64,000 nt of DNA, from contig NZ_FSRH01000003.1 of the NCBI RefSeq assembly GCF_900141635.1, positions 1 to 64,000 on the forward strand, written 5' to 3'. Both the position numbers and the translations under genes were made by a program. The notes under the pieces are model-generated. The model made no database searches and was not told the DNA's origin. It saw only the letters and a program-made list of their open reading frames with translations. The stretch's first letter is position 1; every line of letters begins with the position of its first letter. Source of the DNA: Peptoclostridium litorale DSM 5388 (GTDB lineage: Bacteria > Bacillota > Clostridia > Peptostreptococcales > Peptostreptococcaceae). Below, one piece after another: positions 25,810-35,475 of this stretch.

Positions 25810-26709
25810 TCAAATGCTTACAAAATCAAGAACGTGTTCCTTGAATTTTTCTTCAAGAGGGGCGAGTGTTCTCTTTTTAGGGTAGGCGAAATAAAAGTGT
25901 CTATTTAACTTTAGGCCCCTTATCTTGTACACATTGAGAAGGTTGAAGCTTTGCTCGTCTTCTACTGCCGCCTTTGATATTATAGATATTCCCATGCCTT
26001 TTCTGACCATTTGCTTTATGGACTCTGTATTTTCAACATGGGCTACTATATTGAACGAATCCATTGAAAGCTTGTGTTTTTCAAGTTCTCTTATGAAAAG
26101 ATCTCTGGTTCCGGAACCGGTCTCTCTCATTATCAGAGGGTGGCCCTTGAAGTTATTGAGGTCTATATAGCCATCTTCGCTTTTTATATCCATGCTAGAG
26201 GGTGCTATTAGAACGAGCTCGTCAGCAGAGATGGTCATATATTCGATTTGAGAGTTGCGTATCTTGGCGCCTACAAAGCCGAAATTTGACTTTTGGTTGA
26301 GTATCTCGTCTATTACATCACTTGAGTCGAAATGCTTTAGAGAGTATTTTACGTGAGGGAATTTCTTGCTGAACGACTTTATAAGCTCTGGCACCACGTA
26401 TTCCTCAGGTATTGTACTGGATGCTATTTCTATAAGGCCTTCGATTTTACCCTTGTACTCCCCGAGTGTGAACAGTGTGTTTTTCTTTGTGTTTATCATA
26501 TCGATTGCAAAGTCGTAGAGTATGTCGCCGGCCTTTGTAAGCGATATTGTCCTGTTCGACCTGTTTATCAGTATTGTTCCAAGTTCCTTTTCGAGATTTT
26601 GTATGTGGTTTGTTATGGTCGGCTGGGTAAGAAAAAGTTCTTTTGCAGCCTTAGAGAAGCTCTTGTGCCTGGCTATTGATATGAAGCTTTCGAGTTGTTT
26701 GAAATCCAA
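25810..26709 (-). CDS. LysR-family transcriptional regulator
   Basis: 299 residues. The N-terminal winged helix-turn-helix (1-60, SFSKAAKELFLTQPTITNHI) is followed by a linker helix and a two-lobed effector domain (about 90-290) with the MRETGSGTRDLF phosphate/sulfate-loop-like segment. Overall it resembles the clostridial group annotated as selenium-metabolism-associated LysR regulators, and more broadly CysB-like proteins; this is from memory and needs a profile search. No selenium gene lies in the window. RBS GAAGGGATTC precedes the start. Transcribed away from the AlbA_2 gene; the 170-base divergent gap may hold its operator. Confidence 0.88.
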   Translation of the reverse strand: MDFKQLESFISIARHKSFSKAAKELFLTQPTITNHIQNLEKELGTILINRSNRTISLTKAGDILYDFAIDMINTKKNTLFTLGEYKGKIEGLIEIASSTIPEEYVVPELIKSFSKKFPHVKYSLKHFDSSDVIDEILNQKSNFGFVGAKIRNSQIEYMTISADELVLIAPSSMDIKSEDGYIDLNNFKGHPLIMRETGSGTRDLFIRELEKHKLSMDSFNIVAHVENTESIKQMVRKGMGISIISKAAVEDEQSFNLLNVYKIRGLKLNRHFYFAYPKKRTLAPLEEKFKEHVLDFVSI

Positions 26710-26879
26710 TTGAATCCCTTCTTTCTGAGTGAAATTTATCCGCAGGGACTAAAACACTATTGAATATTTTAATCCGGGACATATAGATTATATCAAATAA
26801 ATTTTATTAATAGAATGTTTTTTGTCGAATCATTGCTTTATAATATAATTATAAAAACTATAATTAGGGGGGCATGGGC

Positions 26880-28031
26880 ATGGAGCTGAACAAATTGCAA
26901 ATGCTTATAAAGAAATCGGAAGGCGCAAAACTTGACTTTAAAAGAGACATGGAACTTTTGACCAGCAGCCAAAAAAAGGAATTTGCAAAGGACGTTGCGG
27001 CGATTGCAAACACACCTGGAGGAAGGGGTTATATAGTATTCGGTATAGAGGACAAGAACAAGAATGTCATAGGAGTTGAATGTGACAAATATATGGAAGA
27101 AAAGATACAGCAGATAATATCCCAAAGGATTGATCCTCCTGTACCTGTAAGGATGGAGTATGTAAAGTACAAGAGGAAGAACGTAGGCGTTCTTACAATA
27201 TTCAAGAGCATTCAAAAGCCCCATCAGATAAGGCAAAACGGAGCTTTTTACATAAGGAGGGGTTCTACAACGGATGTGGCCAGGAGGATAGAGGTTGCAT
27301 CAATGTTTCAAAGAAGCGGAATACTAAGCATAGAAAGAACCCCAATATATGAAGCCTCTGCAGCTGACATAGACGAAAGGCTTGTGTATGAATACTGCAA
27401 AAAGATAAATCTTGACGAGGCGGTATCGAACGAGCTCTATGAAACACTTGGAATATGCGTATCAACGGAAAGCGGACACATGCATCCCACTCTTGGAGGA
27501 TTAATGGTGTTTGGAAGGCATCCCCAAAAATATATAGTGGGTTCATCTGTAAGGGTGGTAAGCAATATAGAAGATAAGATCGTTAGGATTTTTCACGGAA
27601 ACATACTGGAGATGCTGGATGGGTCTGAAAAATATATAAACGAGCTAATAGGAGGCCTGGGCTATCCGGTCGCTGCGGTTTTTGAGGCGCTTAGAAATAG
27701 TCTTGTGCACAGGGACTATTTTGACATAAACAGGGAGACCGTTGTGTACATAGACGGTGAAAGGGTGGAGGTCAGTAATCCTGGAACCATACTTAACGGA
27801 GACAGCCTCAAAGAGATTGCCAAGGAGAGCAATCCCCCAAGGAGAAACAGCTGGATATATGAAAGGCTTATAATACTTGACGAACAAAAAAGGTTTTTGG
27901 AAAGTGGAATGGGCTTAAAGAGGATGGAAAATTGTTTTGAAGAGCCCTGCAGGGTTAAGTTTTTAAACATATACAGAAGGAACATGTTCAAGGTGGTATT
28001 TCCCGGAATATCAAATAGATTTGAATGCTAG
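26880..28031 (+). CDS. AlbA_2/Schlafen-type putative DNA-binding regulator
   Basis: 383 residues from ATG 26880, seven bases after GGGGGG; an ATG at 26874 is too close. The N-terminal AlbA_2 (divergent AAA_4) domain is marked by SEGAKLDFKRD and the glycine-rich NTPGGRGYIVFGIED (about 45-59). The C-terminal half resembles the HATPase_c_4 domain, with EALRNSLVHRDY and PGTIL. Such proteins are usually annotated as transcriptional regulators or helicase-related proteins; experimentally known members are few. Monocistronic and divergent from the LysR gene. Confidence 0.82.
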   Translation: MELNKLQMLIKKSEGAKLDFKRDMELLTSSQKKEFAKDVAAIANTPGGRGYIVFGIEDKNKNVIGVECDKYMEEKIQQIISQRIDPPVPVRMEYVKYKRKNVGVLTIFKSIQKPHQIRQNGAFYIRRGSTTDVARRIEVASMFQRSGILSIERTPIYEASAADIDERLVYEYCKKINLDEAVSNELYETLGICVSTESGHMHPTLGGLMVFGRHPQKYIVGSSVRVVSNIEDKIVRIFHGNILEMLDGSEKYINELIGGLGYPVAAVFEALRNSLVHRDYFDINRETVVYIDGERVEVSNPGTILNGDSLKEIAKESNPPRRNSWIYERLIILDEQKRFLESGMGLKRMENCFEEPCRVKFLNIYRRNMFKVVFPGISNRFEC

Positions 28032-28182
28032 CTTGACTGCGATGTCATATACATGGTAACATAATTTGATGGAAACTGCCCATATGACTTCGATTAAACC
28101 GCGGCAGCAGGGATTTGCTTGAATACGAAATAAATGTAGTGCAGTTATATAAAGATTAGTTATTAGAAAGAGGTGCGCTTAT

Positions 28183-29505
28183 ATGAGTAGAGCGTTAGTT
28201 GCAATAGTAGGAAGACCGAACGTTGGAAAGTCGACGCTTTTCAACAAAATAGCAGGCAGGAAATTGGCGATAGTCGAGGACAGCCCTGGAGTTACGAGAG
28301 ACAGGAATTATACCCGTGCAGAGTGGCTGAACCACCATTTCACGCTTATAGATACCGGAGGGATAGAGCCTGACAGCGAGGAGCTTATACCTTCGCTTAT
28401 AAAGAAGCAGGCTCAAATAGCCATAGAGATGGCACATGTAATACTTTTTGTTGTGGATGCAAAGGCGGGTCTTACATCTACAGACAGAGAGGTTGCCCAA
28501 CTGCTCAGGAGAAGCAAAAAGCCTGTAGTGCTTGTGCTTAACAAGGTAGACAACGACAAGGTGTCAGAGCACTATTATGATTTTTATGAGCTTGGATTTG
28601 GAGACCCTATGGAGATTTCAGCTTCAATAGGTCTCGGGATAGGAGACCTTCTTGACGAGGTTGTAGCAAACTTCCCGGAAGGCGTGGAAACTGACTATGA
28701 AGACGACGTGATAAGGGTTGCCATAGCTGGAAAGCCTAATGCCGGCAAATCTTCAATACTAAATTCCATTTTGGGGGAAGAAAGGGTTATAGTGAGTCCT
28801 ATAGCCGGAACGACAAGGGATTCAATAGACACTTATTTTGAACACGGCGATGACAAATTCATCCTTATAGATACTGCGGGGATAAGAAAAAAGAAAAAAG
28901 TCGAGGCAGGCGTTGAAAAATACAGCGTCCTAAGGACTGTGGCTGCAATCGACAGGTCAGATGTCGTACTTATAGTTATAGATGCGACTGAAGGTGTTAC
29001 GGAGCAGGATACAAAAGTGGCTGGGATAGCCCATGAAGAAGGCAGGGCCTGCATAATAGTTATAAATAAATGGGACCTTGTAGAAAAGGAAACAAATACA
29101 ATGAGGGACTATACAAGGGAAGTAAGAGACCAGCTTGCATTCCTTTCATATGCGCCCGTAATGTTTGTTTCTGCGCTTACAAAACAAAGGCTTGACAAGA
29201 TGATAGAAAAGATAAAATTCGTATCGAACCAGCATGCAATGAGAGTTCAAACTGGAGTTCTAAACGAGGTTATAGCAGAGGCGATGATGCTCAACCAGCC
29301 TCCTTCGGACAAGGGTAAAAGGCTTAAGATATACTATGTGTCTCAGACAAACATAAAGCCTCCTGGGTTTACAGTTTTTATAAACGACAAGGAACTTATG
29401 CACTTTTCATATCAAAGATACCTTGAAAACAAGATAAGGGAAAACTTTGGATTTGAGGGAACACCTATAAGATTCTACTGCAGGGAAAAGCAAAGCAGAT
29501 ATTAA
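28183..29505 (+). CDS. der: Ribosome-assembly GTPase Der (EngA)
   Basis: 440 residues with two tandem GTPase domains. G1 motifs are GRPNVGKST and GKPNAGKSS; G3 DTGG and DTAG; G4 NKVD and NKWD. The C-terminal KH-like domain ends in the family-typical FGFEGTPIRFYCREK. It acts in 50S subunit maturation. RBS AAAGAGGTG precedes ATG 28183. It forms an operon with gpsA, the usual order in Bacillota. Confidence 0.97.
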   Translation: MSRALVAIVGRPNVGKSTLFNKIAGRKLAIVEDSPGVTRDRNYTRAEWLNHHFTLIDTGGIEPDSEELIPSLIKKQAQIAIEMAHVILFVVDAKAGLTSTDREVAQLLRRSKKPVVLVLNKVDNDKVSEHYYDFYELGFGDPMEISASIGLGIGDLLDEVVANFPEGVETDYEDDVIRVAIAGKPNAGKSSILNSILGEERVIVSPIAGTTRDSIDTYFEHGDDKFILIDTAGIRKKKKVEAGVEKYSVLRTVAAIDRSDVVLIVIDATEGVTEQDTKVAGIAHEEGRACIIVINKWDLVEKETNTMRDYTREVRDQLAFLSYAPVMFVSALTKQRLDKMIEKIKFVSNQHAMRVQTGVLNEVIAEAMMLNQPPSDKGKRLKIYYVSQTNIKPPGFTVFINDKELMHFSYQRYLENKIRENFGFEGTPIRFYCREKQSRY

Positions 29506-29524
29506 ATAAAAGAGGGTGTGTTTT

Positions 29525-30532
29525 ATGGATAAGATATGCATACTTGGAGCAGGCAGCTGGGGAAGCGCTCTTGGAATACTCCTTGCTAAAAAGGGGTATG
29601 CGGTTCAAATGTGGACCAATGAAGAGTCTCAGTGCGAGGATGTAAACAAAACCAGGGAAAATATCGATTTTCTTCCGGGGGTCATTATACCTCAAAATAT
29701 GAATCTCAACATAGACATGCAGGATTCGATAAAAGGGGCCAAGGCCATAGTAATGGCGGTACCTTCCCAGGCGGTAAGGGAAGTCGTAAGGCTGGCGAAA
29801 CCCTATATATCAAAGGACCAGATAATAGTAAACGTTGCAAAGGGGCTTGAAAGAGGGACTAACCTTAGAATATCGCAGGTTGTTGAAGAAGAACTTGAGG
29901 AAAACAGCTTTGCAGTGCTTTCGGGACCTTCTCACGCAGAAGAGGTTGCAAAGGATGTGCCAACGACTGTGGTTGTAGCATCAAATGACATGGATGTAGC
30001 AGAAGTGGTCCAGGATATGTTCATATCTCCAAAGTTCAGGGTGTATACTAATGCCGACCTTGTTGGAGTCGAGCTTGGGGGATCGCTTAAAAATATAATA
30101 GCCTTCGCTGCGGGAGTTTCAGACGGACTTGGATACGGGGACAACACGAAAGCCGCTCTTATGACAAGAGGGCTTACTGAGATAGTAAGGCTTGGAGTAG
30201 CAATGGGTGCAAAGGCCGAGACTTTTTCGGGTCTTTCTGGAATAGGAGACCTTATAGTGACGTGTACGAGTATGCACAGCAGGAACAGAAGGGCTGGAAT
30301 ACTAATAGGACAGGGAAAAAGCCTTGAAGAAGCGCTTGCAGAGGTGAAAATGGTTGTGGAAGGCGTTGAGGCTGCAAAGGTTGCATATGGACTTTCTATG
30401 AAATATGATGTCGAAATGCCTATAACAAGCGAGCTGTACGGAGTACTCTTTAGCGGAAAGGATGTAAAGAAATCCGTAATAGACCTTATGATGAGAAGCA
30501 AGACGCATGAAATAGAAGATCTCAGCATATAA
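29525..30532 (+). CDS. gpsA: NAD(P)-dependent glycerol-3-phosphate dehydrogenase
   Basis: 335 residues. It reduces dihydroxyacetone phosphate to sn-glycerol-3-phosphate for phospholipid synthesis. The nucleotide loop is LGAGSWGSALG; the catalytic Lys lies in GGSLKNIIA, and GLGYGDNTKAALMTRG follows. ATG 29525 has AGAGGG eight bases upstream; an in-frame GTG at 29516 overlaps that site. It follows der by 19 bases and ends at a terminator. Confidence 0.96.
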   Translation: MDKICILGAGSWGSALGILLAKKGYAVQMWTNEESQCEDVNKTRENIDFLPGVIIPQNMNLNIDMQDSIKGAKAIVMAVPSQAVREVVRLAKPYISKDQIIVNVAKGLERGTNLRISQVVEEELEENSFAVLSGPSHAEEVAKDVPTTVVVASNDMDVAEVVQDMFISPKFRVYTNADLVGVELGGSLKNIIAFAAGVSDGLGYGDNTKAALMTRGLTEIVRLGVAMGAKAETFSGLSGIGDLIVTCTSMHSRNRRAGILIGQGKSLEEALAEVKMVVEGVEAAKVAYGLSMKYDVEMPITSELYGVLFSGKDVKKSVIDLMMRSKTHEIEDLSI

Positions 30533-30552
30533 AAATTCATATTTGTTTTAAG

Positions 30553-30595
30553 ACCCGCAAATCCAAAGCCTTATGTGCTCAATTTGCGGGTTTTA
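30553..30595 (+). terminator. Terminator after gpsA
   Basis: ACCCGCAAAT (30553-30562) pairs with ATTTGCGGGT (30582-30591), followed by TTTT. Confidence 0.88.
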
Positions 30596-30710
30596 CAATG
30601 GAGAGAGTTTTTGTTTTGGAATTTAGAATTATATTTGAATTGAAAAGCTGGCGCGGTTGCTATATATTATTTATATAAAGAGCCGTATTAATCATGCTGA
30701 GGTGTTGCAA

Positions 30711-31958
30711 TTGACGAGAAAGAAAAGAAGAGTTAAAAGAAAAATTTCGAATTACATTATATTCGTGGGGATATTTAGCTATATAATATATAATCTCGTA
30801 ATCAGTATAATGAATACGGGAATACAAACTTACACTGTGAAAAAAGGGCAGCTCATTGAAAGTATGCCCCAAAGAGGTGTGCTGCTGAGGGACGAGCAGG
30901 TTTTTTATTCTAATGCGCAAGGAGTGCCCAAGTATCTCTTCAAGGAAGGCGAGCGTATGGGCAGCAACAAAAATGTATGTGAAATACAAATAAGCCTTGC
31001 CGACAGAAAGCTCAAGGAAGAAGCTGATACAATACAAAGGCGTATAGATATAATTGAAACGGGGATGGTATACTCGCCGAATGTTTTGGCACCGGAGAAA
31101 TTAGACAGAATGATAGATGTGAAAAGGCATGAGATAAAAAACAGCTTCATGGATGAAAATATACTTTTAATTCCGCGGCTTAAAAAAGAGATGATGTATC
31201 TTATGGACCAAAAAAGCATACTGTATGGCAGTTTTTCAAACTCTGGTGACAAAAGCTCAATCACAAGCAAGATATCGGCAATAAGAAATAAAATGGAATC
31301 TTCAACTAAATTTATAAAAAATACATTCCCAGGAGAACTGTGCCTTTCTGCCGACGGGTATGAGGATATGCTTAAATCGGACCAGCTTGGAAAATTAGAT
31401 TCACAAATTCTAAGCGGCATTCAAAACAGGAACCGCATAAGCAAGGGGAAAGATGTGAATGTGGGAGATCCCGTATTCAAGATAATAAACAATCACTACT
31501 GGTATATGGTGTTTACGCTTGAGTCCAAAGAGGCCAAACTGTTTAAAAAGGGAAAAGGTCTTTATGTAAATGTTGATGATGACATGATATACGGGGTTAT
31601 CAAAGGCCTATACAAGGATAAATACGGCAAATACATAATGGAATTCAAGACAAATGCAGGCAGCGCCGCTGTCCATTACGAGAGAGCTCACGATGTGGAA
31701 ATAGTGCTTAAGAATTTAAATGGAATAAAAATACCACAAAAGGCAGTGGTTGAGAAAAAAGGCAAAAAAGGCGTGTATGTGGTTTCCGAAACGGGGGTAG
31801 CCACTTTTAAAGAGTTAAATTGTGTTTTGGGGGAAAACGGTGAATATGTTATACTTGATTATAAGAAAATAACAAGGGACAAGGTAAAAACTGTAAATCT
31901 ATATGATGAAATTATTTTAAATCCTAAAAAAGTAAAAGAGGGCAGGAAAATAAGATAG
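30711..31958 (+). CDS. HlyD-like single-pass membrane protein of the division-gene cluster
   Basis: 415 residues from TTG 30711, six bases after TGAGGTG. A basic N-terminus (TRKKRRVKRK) is followed by one membrane helix (about 13-33) and a large extracytoplasmic part with an initial barrel-sandwich-like segment, a long helical hairpin (about 95-200), and C-terminal beta domains ending GRKIR. The plan matches HlyD/membrane-fusion proteins, but no transporter gene is adjacent. Clostridia often carry such a gene immediately upstream of yggS-sepF, so a role in envelope or division is plausible. Function unproven. Confidence 0.75.
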   Translation: MTRKKRRVKRKISNYIIFVGIFSYIIYNLVISIMNTGIQTYTVKKGQLIESMPQRGVLLRDEQVFYSNAQGVPKYLFKEGERMGSNKNVCEIQISLADRKLKEEADTIQRRIDIIETGMVYSPNVLAPEKLDRMIDVKRHEIKNSFMDENILLIPRLKKEMMYLMDQKSILYGSFSNSGDKSSITSKISAIRNKMESSTKFIKNTFPGELCLSADGYEDMLKSDQLGKLDSQILSGIQNRNRISKGKDVNVGDPVFKIINNHYWYMVFTLESKEAKLFKKGKGLYVNVDDDMIYGVIKGLYKDKYGKYIMEFKTNAGSAAVHYERAHDVEIVLKNLNGIKIPQKAVVEKKGKKGVYVVSETGVATFKELNCVLGENGEYVILDYKKITRDKVKTVNLYDEIILNPKKVKEGRKIR

Positions 31959-31970
31959 GGGTGAACAGAG

Positions 31971-32672
31971 TTGTCTGTCATAGGAGAAAACATAGCTGAG
32001 ATAAAGAAGGATATTTTGCAAAATGCAAAGAAAACAGGAAGAGCAGCTGAAGATGTTGTCTTGATAGCCGTTACAAAGACTGTGGAAGCCGACAAGATGA
32101 ATGAAGCCATAAGAGAAGGCATTACTGACATTGGAGAAAACAAGGTACAAGAGGTTCTTAGAAAATATGATGAAGTGGAAAAAAATGTAAGGTGGCATCT
32201 TATAGGGTCTTTACAGAGCAACAAGGTAAAATATATAATTGATAAAGTAGACCTTATACATTCGCTTGATAGGATATCACTTGCAAAGGAAATAGATAAA
32301 AGGGCAGGGGAAAATGGGAAGATTATGGACTGCCTTGTGCAGGTGAACATATCTCAGGAGGATTCAAAACACGGCATTGCAAAGGAAGACGTGGTTGAAT
32401 TTATAAGGACTGTATCAAGTAATTATAAAAATATAAGGATACTAGGGCTTATGGGCATGGCATCATTTACAGAAGAGCCTGAGGAAACAAGGGCATATTT
32501 TAAGCAATTAAAAGATATTTCTATTCAAATTGAGGGTATGAATATGGAAAGTGTGAAAATGGAATATTTGTCCATGGGAATGAGTAATGACTATAGAATT
32601 GCAATTCAAGAGGGCTCAAATATGGTCAGAATAGGAACTGCTATATTCGGCGAAAGGAACTATGAAAGTTAG
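31971..32672 (+). CDS. yggS: YggS-family pyridoxal-phosphate homeostasis protein
   Basis: 233 residues, alanine-racemase-like TIM barrel without the second domain (PROSC/YggS/YlmE). The PLP lysine is in LIAVTKT (about residue 38); the conserved IGENKVQE, WHLIGSLQSNK and LSMGMSNDY blocks are present. It binds PLP and buffers its level; no enzymatic activity is established. TTG 31971 follows GGGGTGA. It lies in the conserved yggS-sepF-yggT-ylmH-divIVA cluster. Confidence 0.95.
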   Translation: MSVIGENIAEIKKDILQNAKKTGRAAEDVVLIAVTKTVEADKMNEAIREGITDIGENKVQEVLRKYDEVEKNVRWHLIGSLQSNKVKYIIDKVDLIHSLDRISLAKEIDKRAGENGKIMDCLVQVNISQEDSKHGIAKEDVVEFIRTVSSNYKNIRILGLMGMASFTEEPEETRAYFKQLKDISIQIEGMNMESVKMEYLSMGMSNDYRIAIQEGSNMVRIGTAIFGERNYES

Positions 32673-32683
32673 GAGGTCAGGCT

Positions 32684-33130
32684 ATGTCGGGAAAAATGGT
32701 GGATAAGATGAAAAAGCTGATGGGATTTGAGGAAGAATACGATATGGAAAATGAATCTTTTGAAGAAGAAGTAGAACAGCTTGGAATAGTTGCAACGAGA
32801 GATATTCCTAAGAACAACAAAATAGTAAATATTCATGCGACTACTCAAATGAAGGTGATACTATACGAGCCAAGTAATTACGAGGAAGTGCCTGCTATAG
32901 TAGATAATCTGAAAAACAGAAAAGCGGTTATAGTGAATTTGCAAAGCATTCATGATGCGGAAACGGCAAAAACCATATTTGATTTTTTAAACGGAGCGAT
33001 ATATGCTCTTGAGGGAACCATTCAGAAGGTGTCAAGCGGCATATTCGTACTTGCTCCAAACAATATAGATATAGATGCGAATATAAAAAGGGAACTAGAA
33101 AACAAAGTGCTGTTTCCCTGGCAAAAATAA
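32684..33130 (+). CDS. sepF: Cell-division protein SepF
   Basis: 148 residues: an amphipathic N-terminal membrane-binding helix (MVDKMKKLMGFEEEY), an acidic linker, and the SepF domain (about 60-140) with the KVILYEPSNYEE and NLKNRKAVIVNLQ strands. SepF polymerises into arcs that tether FtsZ to the membrane. It follows yggS by 11 bases, with AGGAGG before ATG 32684. Confidence 0.95.
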   Translation: MSGKMVDKMKKLMGFEEEYDMENESFEEEVEQLGIVATRDIPKNNKIVNIHATTQMKVILYEPSNYEEVPAIVDNLKNRKAVIVNLQSIHDAETAKTIFDFLNGAIYALEGTIQKVSSGIFVLAPNNIDIDANIKRELENKVLFPWQK

Positions 33131-33149
33131 AATATAAGGGGATTTTTGT

Positions 33150-33425
33150 ATGTATGTTATAATTAGGGCGCTTGGATATTTTGTAAATTTTTTGGAAATA
33201 ATGATATTTATAAGGGTAATAATGTCATGGATTAGTATAGACCCTTATTCTCAATTTGCAAGCTTTGTATACAGGGTCACAGAACCGGTGCTTGAACCGG
33301 TAAGAGAGCTTATGAATAGGATTATAAGAACGGGGCCTATAGATTTTTCGCCTATAGTAGCGCTTCTTTTAATACAATTTGTACACAGAACATTGATTAG
33401 ACTGCTTATTGGGATGGGATTTTAA
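33150..33425 (+). CDS. yggT: YggT-family small membrane protein
   Basis: 91 residues with two membrane helices (about 5-25 and 70-88) flanking the family-typical VTEPVLEPVRELM stretch. YggT (YlmG) proteins are linked to division or nucleoid positioning in other systems; no activity is known. It lies between sepF and ylmH, with the ylmH start codon directly abutting its stop. Confidence 0.92.
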   Translation: MYVIIRALGYFVNFLEIMIFIRVIMSWISIDPYSQFASFVYRVTEPVLEPVRELMNRIIRTGPIDFSPIVALLLIQFVHRTLIRLLIGMGF

Positions 33426-34217
33426 GTGATAGACAAGCATAAATTGACATTACATATAAGAGACGAAGAGGTTAAAAGGCTTGTATGCAGTGTTTTGGAC
33501 AAGGCGCAGTCAGTAATCGGAAACCATGATGTCAAGTCTACGGATTTTTTGAATCCGTATGAACTCAGATGCGTAAGAGATGTACTCAACCATCTTAAGG
33601 GAGATATCATATACCGTGAATATGGAGAATGCAGCCAGGCTGAACGAAAGTGCGTGCTAATATGTCCTTGGTATATGGATGTGGAGGAGATTGAAAGCCC
33701 CATATCATTTCTTTGCGTCGGTGGGAATTTCAAGTTCAGGGAAATTTCACACAGGGACTATCTGGGCTCAGTAATGGGGCTTGGGATAAGGCGTGAGAAG
33801 ATTGGTGATATACATGTACATGAAAACAGCTGTCATCTGGCTGTGAAGTCTGAAGTGGCAGATTTTTTGCATATGAATTTCAATAAGGTATCTTCAAATA
33901 GTGTAAATGTAAGGCGTATAGATGGTGATGAATTCACTTGCAGTGAACAGGAGTTTAAAGCTAAAAACTTTACAGTGTCCTCGCTGAGGCTGGACTGCAT
34001 GCTTTCAGGAATATATAATATATCAAGAGGCGAAGCGAGCAAGATGGTATCATCGGAGCGTGTGAGAGTTGATTTTGAGCCCGTGGTTGAAAGCGCTAAG
34101 CACTTGTATGAGGGAGGCCTTATCTCTGTGAGGGGAAAGGGAAGGGCATTTATAGATAGTATTAACGGAAATACAAAAAAAGGAAGAATTTCGGTAACGG
34201 CAAAAATCATAATATAG
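33426..34217 (+). CDS. ylmH: S4-domain RNA-binding protein YlmH
   Basis: 263 residues. The N-terminal region matches YlmH (FLNPYELRCVRDVLNHL, LGSVMGLGIRREKIGDIHV), and the C-terminal S4 domain (about 183-250) begins SLRLDCMLSGIYNISRGEA. In Bacillota YlmH acts with stalled or obstructed 50S subunits and is linked to division-cluster genes. GTG 33426 directly follows the yggT stop; GGGATGGG lies 8-15 bases upstream. Confidence 0.92.
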   Translation: MIDKHKLTLHIRDEEVKRLVCSVLDKAQSVIGNHDVKSTDFLNPYELRCVRDVLNHLKGDIIYREYGECSQAERKCVLICPWYMDVEEIESPISFLCVGGNFKFREISHRDYLGSVMGLGIRREKIGDIHVHENSCHLAVKSEVADFLHMNFNKVSSNSVNVRRIDGDEFTCSEQEFKAKNFTVSSLRLDCMLSGIYNISRGEASKMVSSERVRVDFEPVVESAKHLYEGGLISVRGKGRAFIDSINGNTKKGRISVTAKIII

Positions 34218-34247
34218 ATCATATTGGATTACGGGAGGAAGTAAAAC

Positions 34248-34718
34248 ATGATAACTCCGCTGGATATTGAGAATAAGGAATTTAGAAGAGGTATAAGGGG
34301 ATACAGGGAAGACGAGGTCGAGGATTTCCTGGATGACTTGAAAGAAGATTTTGAAAACCTCTACAAGGAAAACATAGAGCTTAAAGACAAGATAAACATG
34401 CTTTCAGACCAGATATCCAAATTCAAGAGCATTGAGGATACTCTTAAAAACACACTGATTGTGGCACAAAATACGGCAGAAGAACTTGGAATAAGCGCAT
34501 CTAAAAAGGCCCAGCTCATAATAGAGGAAGCTGAGATCAAGGGTAGAAGGATAATAGAGGATTCAAACAATGAGGTCATAGGAATAAAAAAAGAGTATGA
34601 AGAGATTAGAAAAGAATCTATGATATTTAAAAACAGGTTTAAGTCAATGCTTAAAGACCAGATGAAATATGTAGACGAACTATTTGGACAAGAAGAAGCA
34701 GACCTGGGTGCTGAATAA
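34248..34718 (+). CDS. divIVA: Cell-division/polarity protein DivIVA
   Basis: 156 residues. The membrane-curvature-binding N-terminus reads ITPLDIENKEFRRGIRGY with the conserved Phe-Arg pair (F12, R13 vicinity), followed by a long coiled coil. It marks curved membrane at septa and poles. GGGAGG precedes ATG 34248. It closes the classical division cluster; mtnN follows 34 bases downstream. Confidence 0.95.
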   Translation: MITPLDIENKEFRRGIRGYREDEVEDFLDDLKEDFENLYKENIELKDKINMLSDQISKFKSIEDTLKNTLIVAQNTAEELGISASKKAQLIIEEAEIKGRRIIEDSNNEVIGIKKEYEEIRKESMIFKNRFKSMLKDQMKYVDELFGQEEADLGAE

Positions 34719-34752
34719 GGCACTCATTTTTTTGCGCGAAGGAGGAAGAAGG

Positions 34753-35451
34753 ATGGATATAATAGGAATAATAGGAGCGATGGACGAAGAAGTTGACATA
34801 CTAAAGCAGCATATGGACATGAGGGAAAACAGGAGAATAGCAGGACTTGATTTTTATTCGGGAAGAATACACGATAAAGAGGTCGTCCTTGTAAGATGCG
34901 GCATAGGAAAAGTTAATGCAGGAATGTGCACTCAGATACTTATAAGTGTATACGGGGTTTGTGCTGTAATAAATACAGGTGTTGCAGGAGCTCTTCACAG
35001 CGAACTTGATGTTCTTGACATAGTGGTTTCGACTGATGCGCTGGAGCATGACTTCGACGCCACAGGATTTGGATACAAGCCAGGAGAAATTCCAAGAATG
35101 GAGACTTCAATTTTTGAAGCTGACGAAAAACTTGTTCAGGCGGCTTATGAAGCCGGTGTAGAGAGTTCAAGCGGACACAAGACTCTAAAGGGAAGAATTG
35201 CAACCGGAGATATATTCGTGAGCAGCCCGGAAATTAAGGACAAGCTTGTAGGCGTGTTCGGCGGATACTGTGCAGAAATGGAAGGGGCTGCAATAGGCCA
35301 TGTGTGCACTTTGAACAAAGTGCCTTTTGTCATAATAAGAGCAATGTCGGACAAGGCCGATGGAACGGCTCATGTGAATTATAACGAGTTTGTAGAGGTA
35401 GCGGCGCATAATTCTAAGGATATAGTTCTTGCAATGCTTAAAAAAATTTAG
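34753..35451 (+). CDS. mtnN: 5'-methylthioadenosine/S-adenosylhomocysteine nucleosidase
   Basis: 232 residues, full length. It cleaves adenine from MTA and SAH in the methyl cycle. Motifs include IIGAMDEEVDIL, NTGVAGAL, EMEGAAIGHVC (substrate-binding Met-Glu) and RAMSDKADG with the catalytic Asp. ATG 34753 follows GAAGGAGG. Its position between divIVA and lspA is not the usual one. Confidence 0.95.
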   Translation: MDIIGIIGAMDEEVDILKQHMDMRENRRIAGLDFYSGRIHDKEVVLVRCGIGKVNAGMCTQILISVYGVCAVINTGVAGALHSELDVLDIVVSTDALEHDFDATGFGYKPGEIPRMETSIFEADEKLVQAAYEAGVESSSGHKTLKGRIATGDIFVSSPEIKDKLVGVFGGYCAEMEGAAIGHVCTLNKVPFVIIRAMSDKADGTAHVNYNEFVEVAAHNSKDIVLAMLKKI

Positions 35452-35475
35452 GGCATGAAATCTGGGGTGAAAAAT

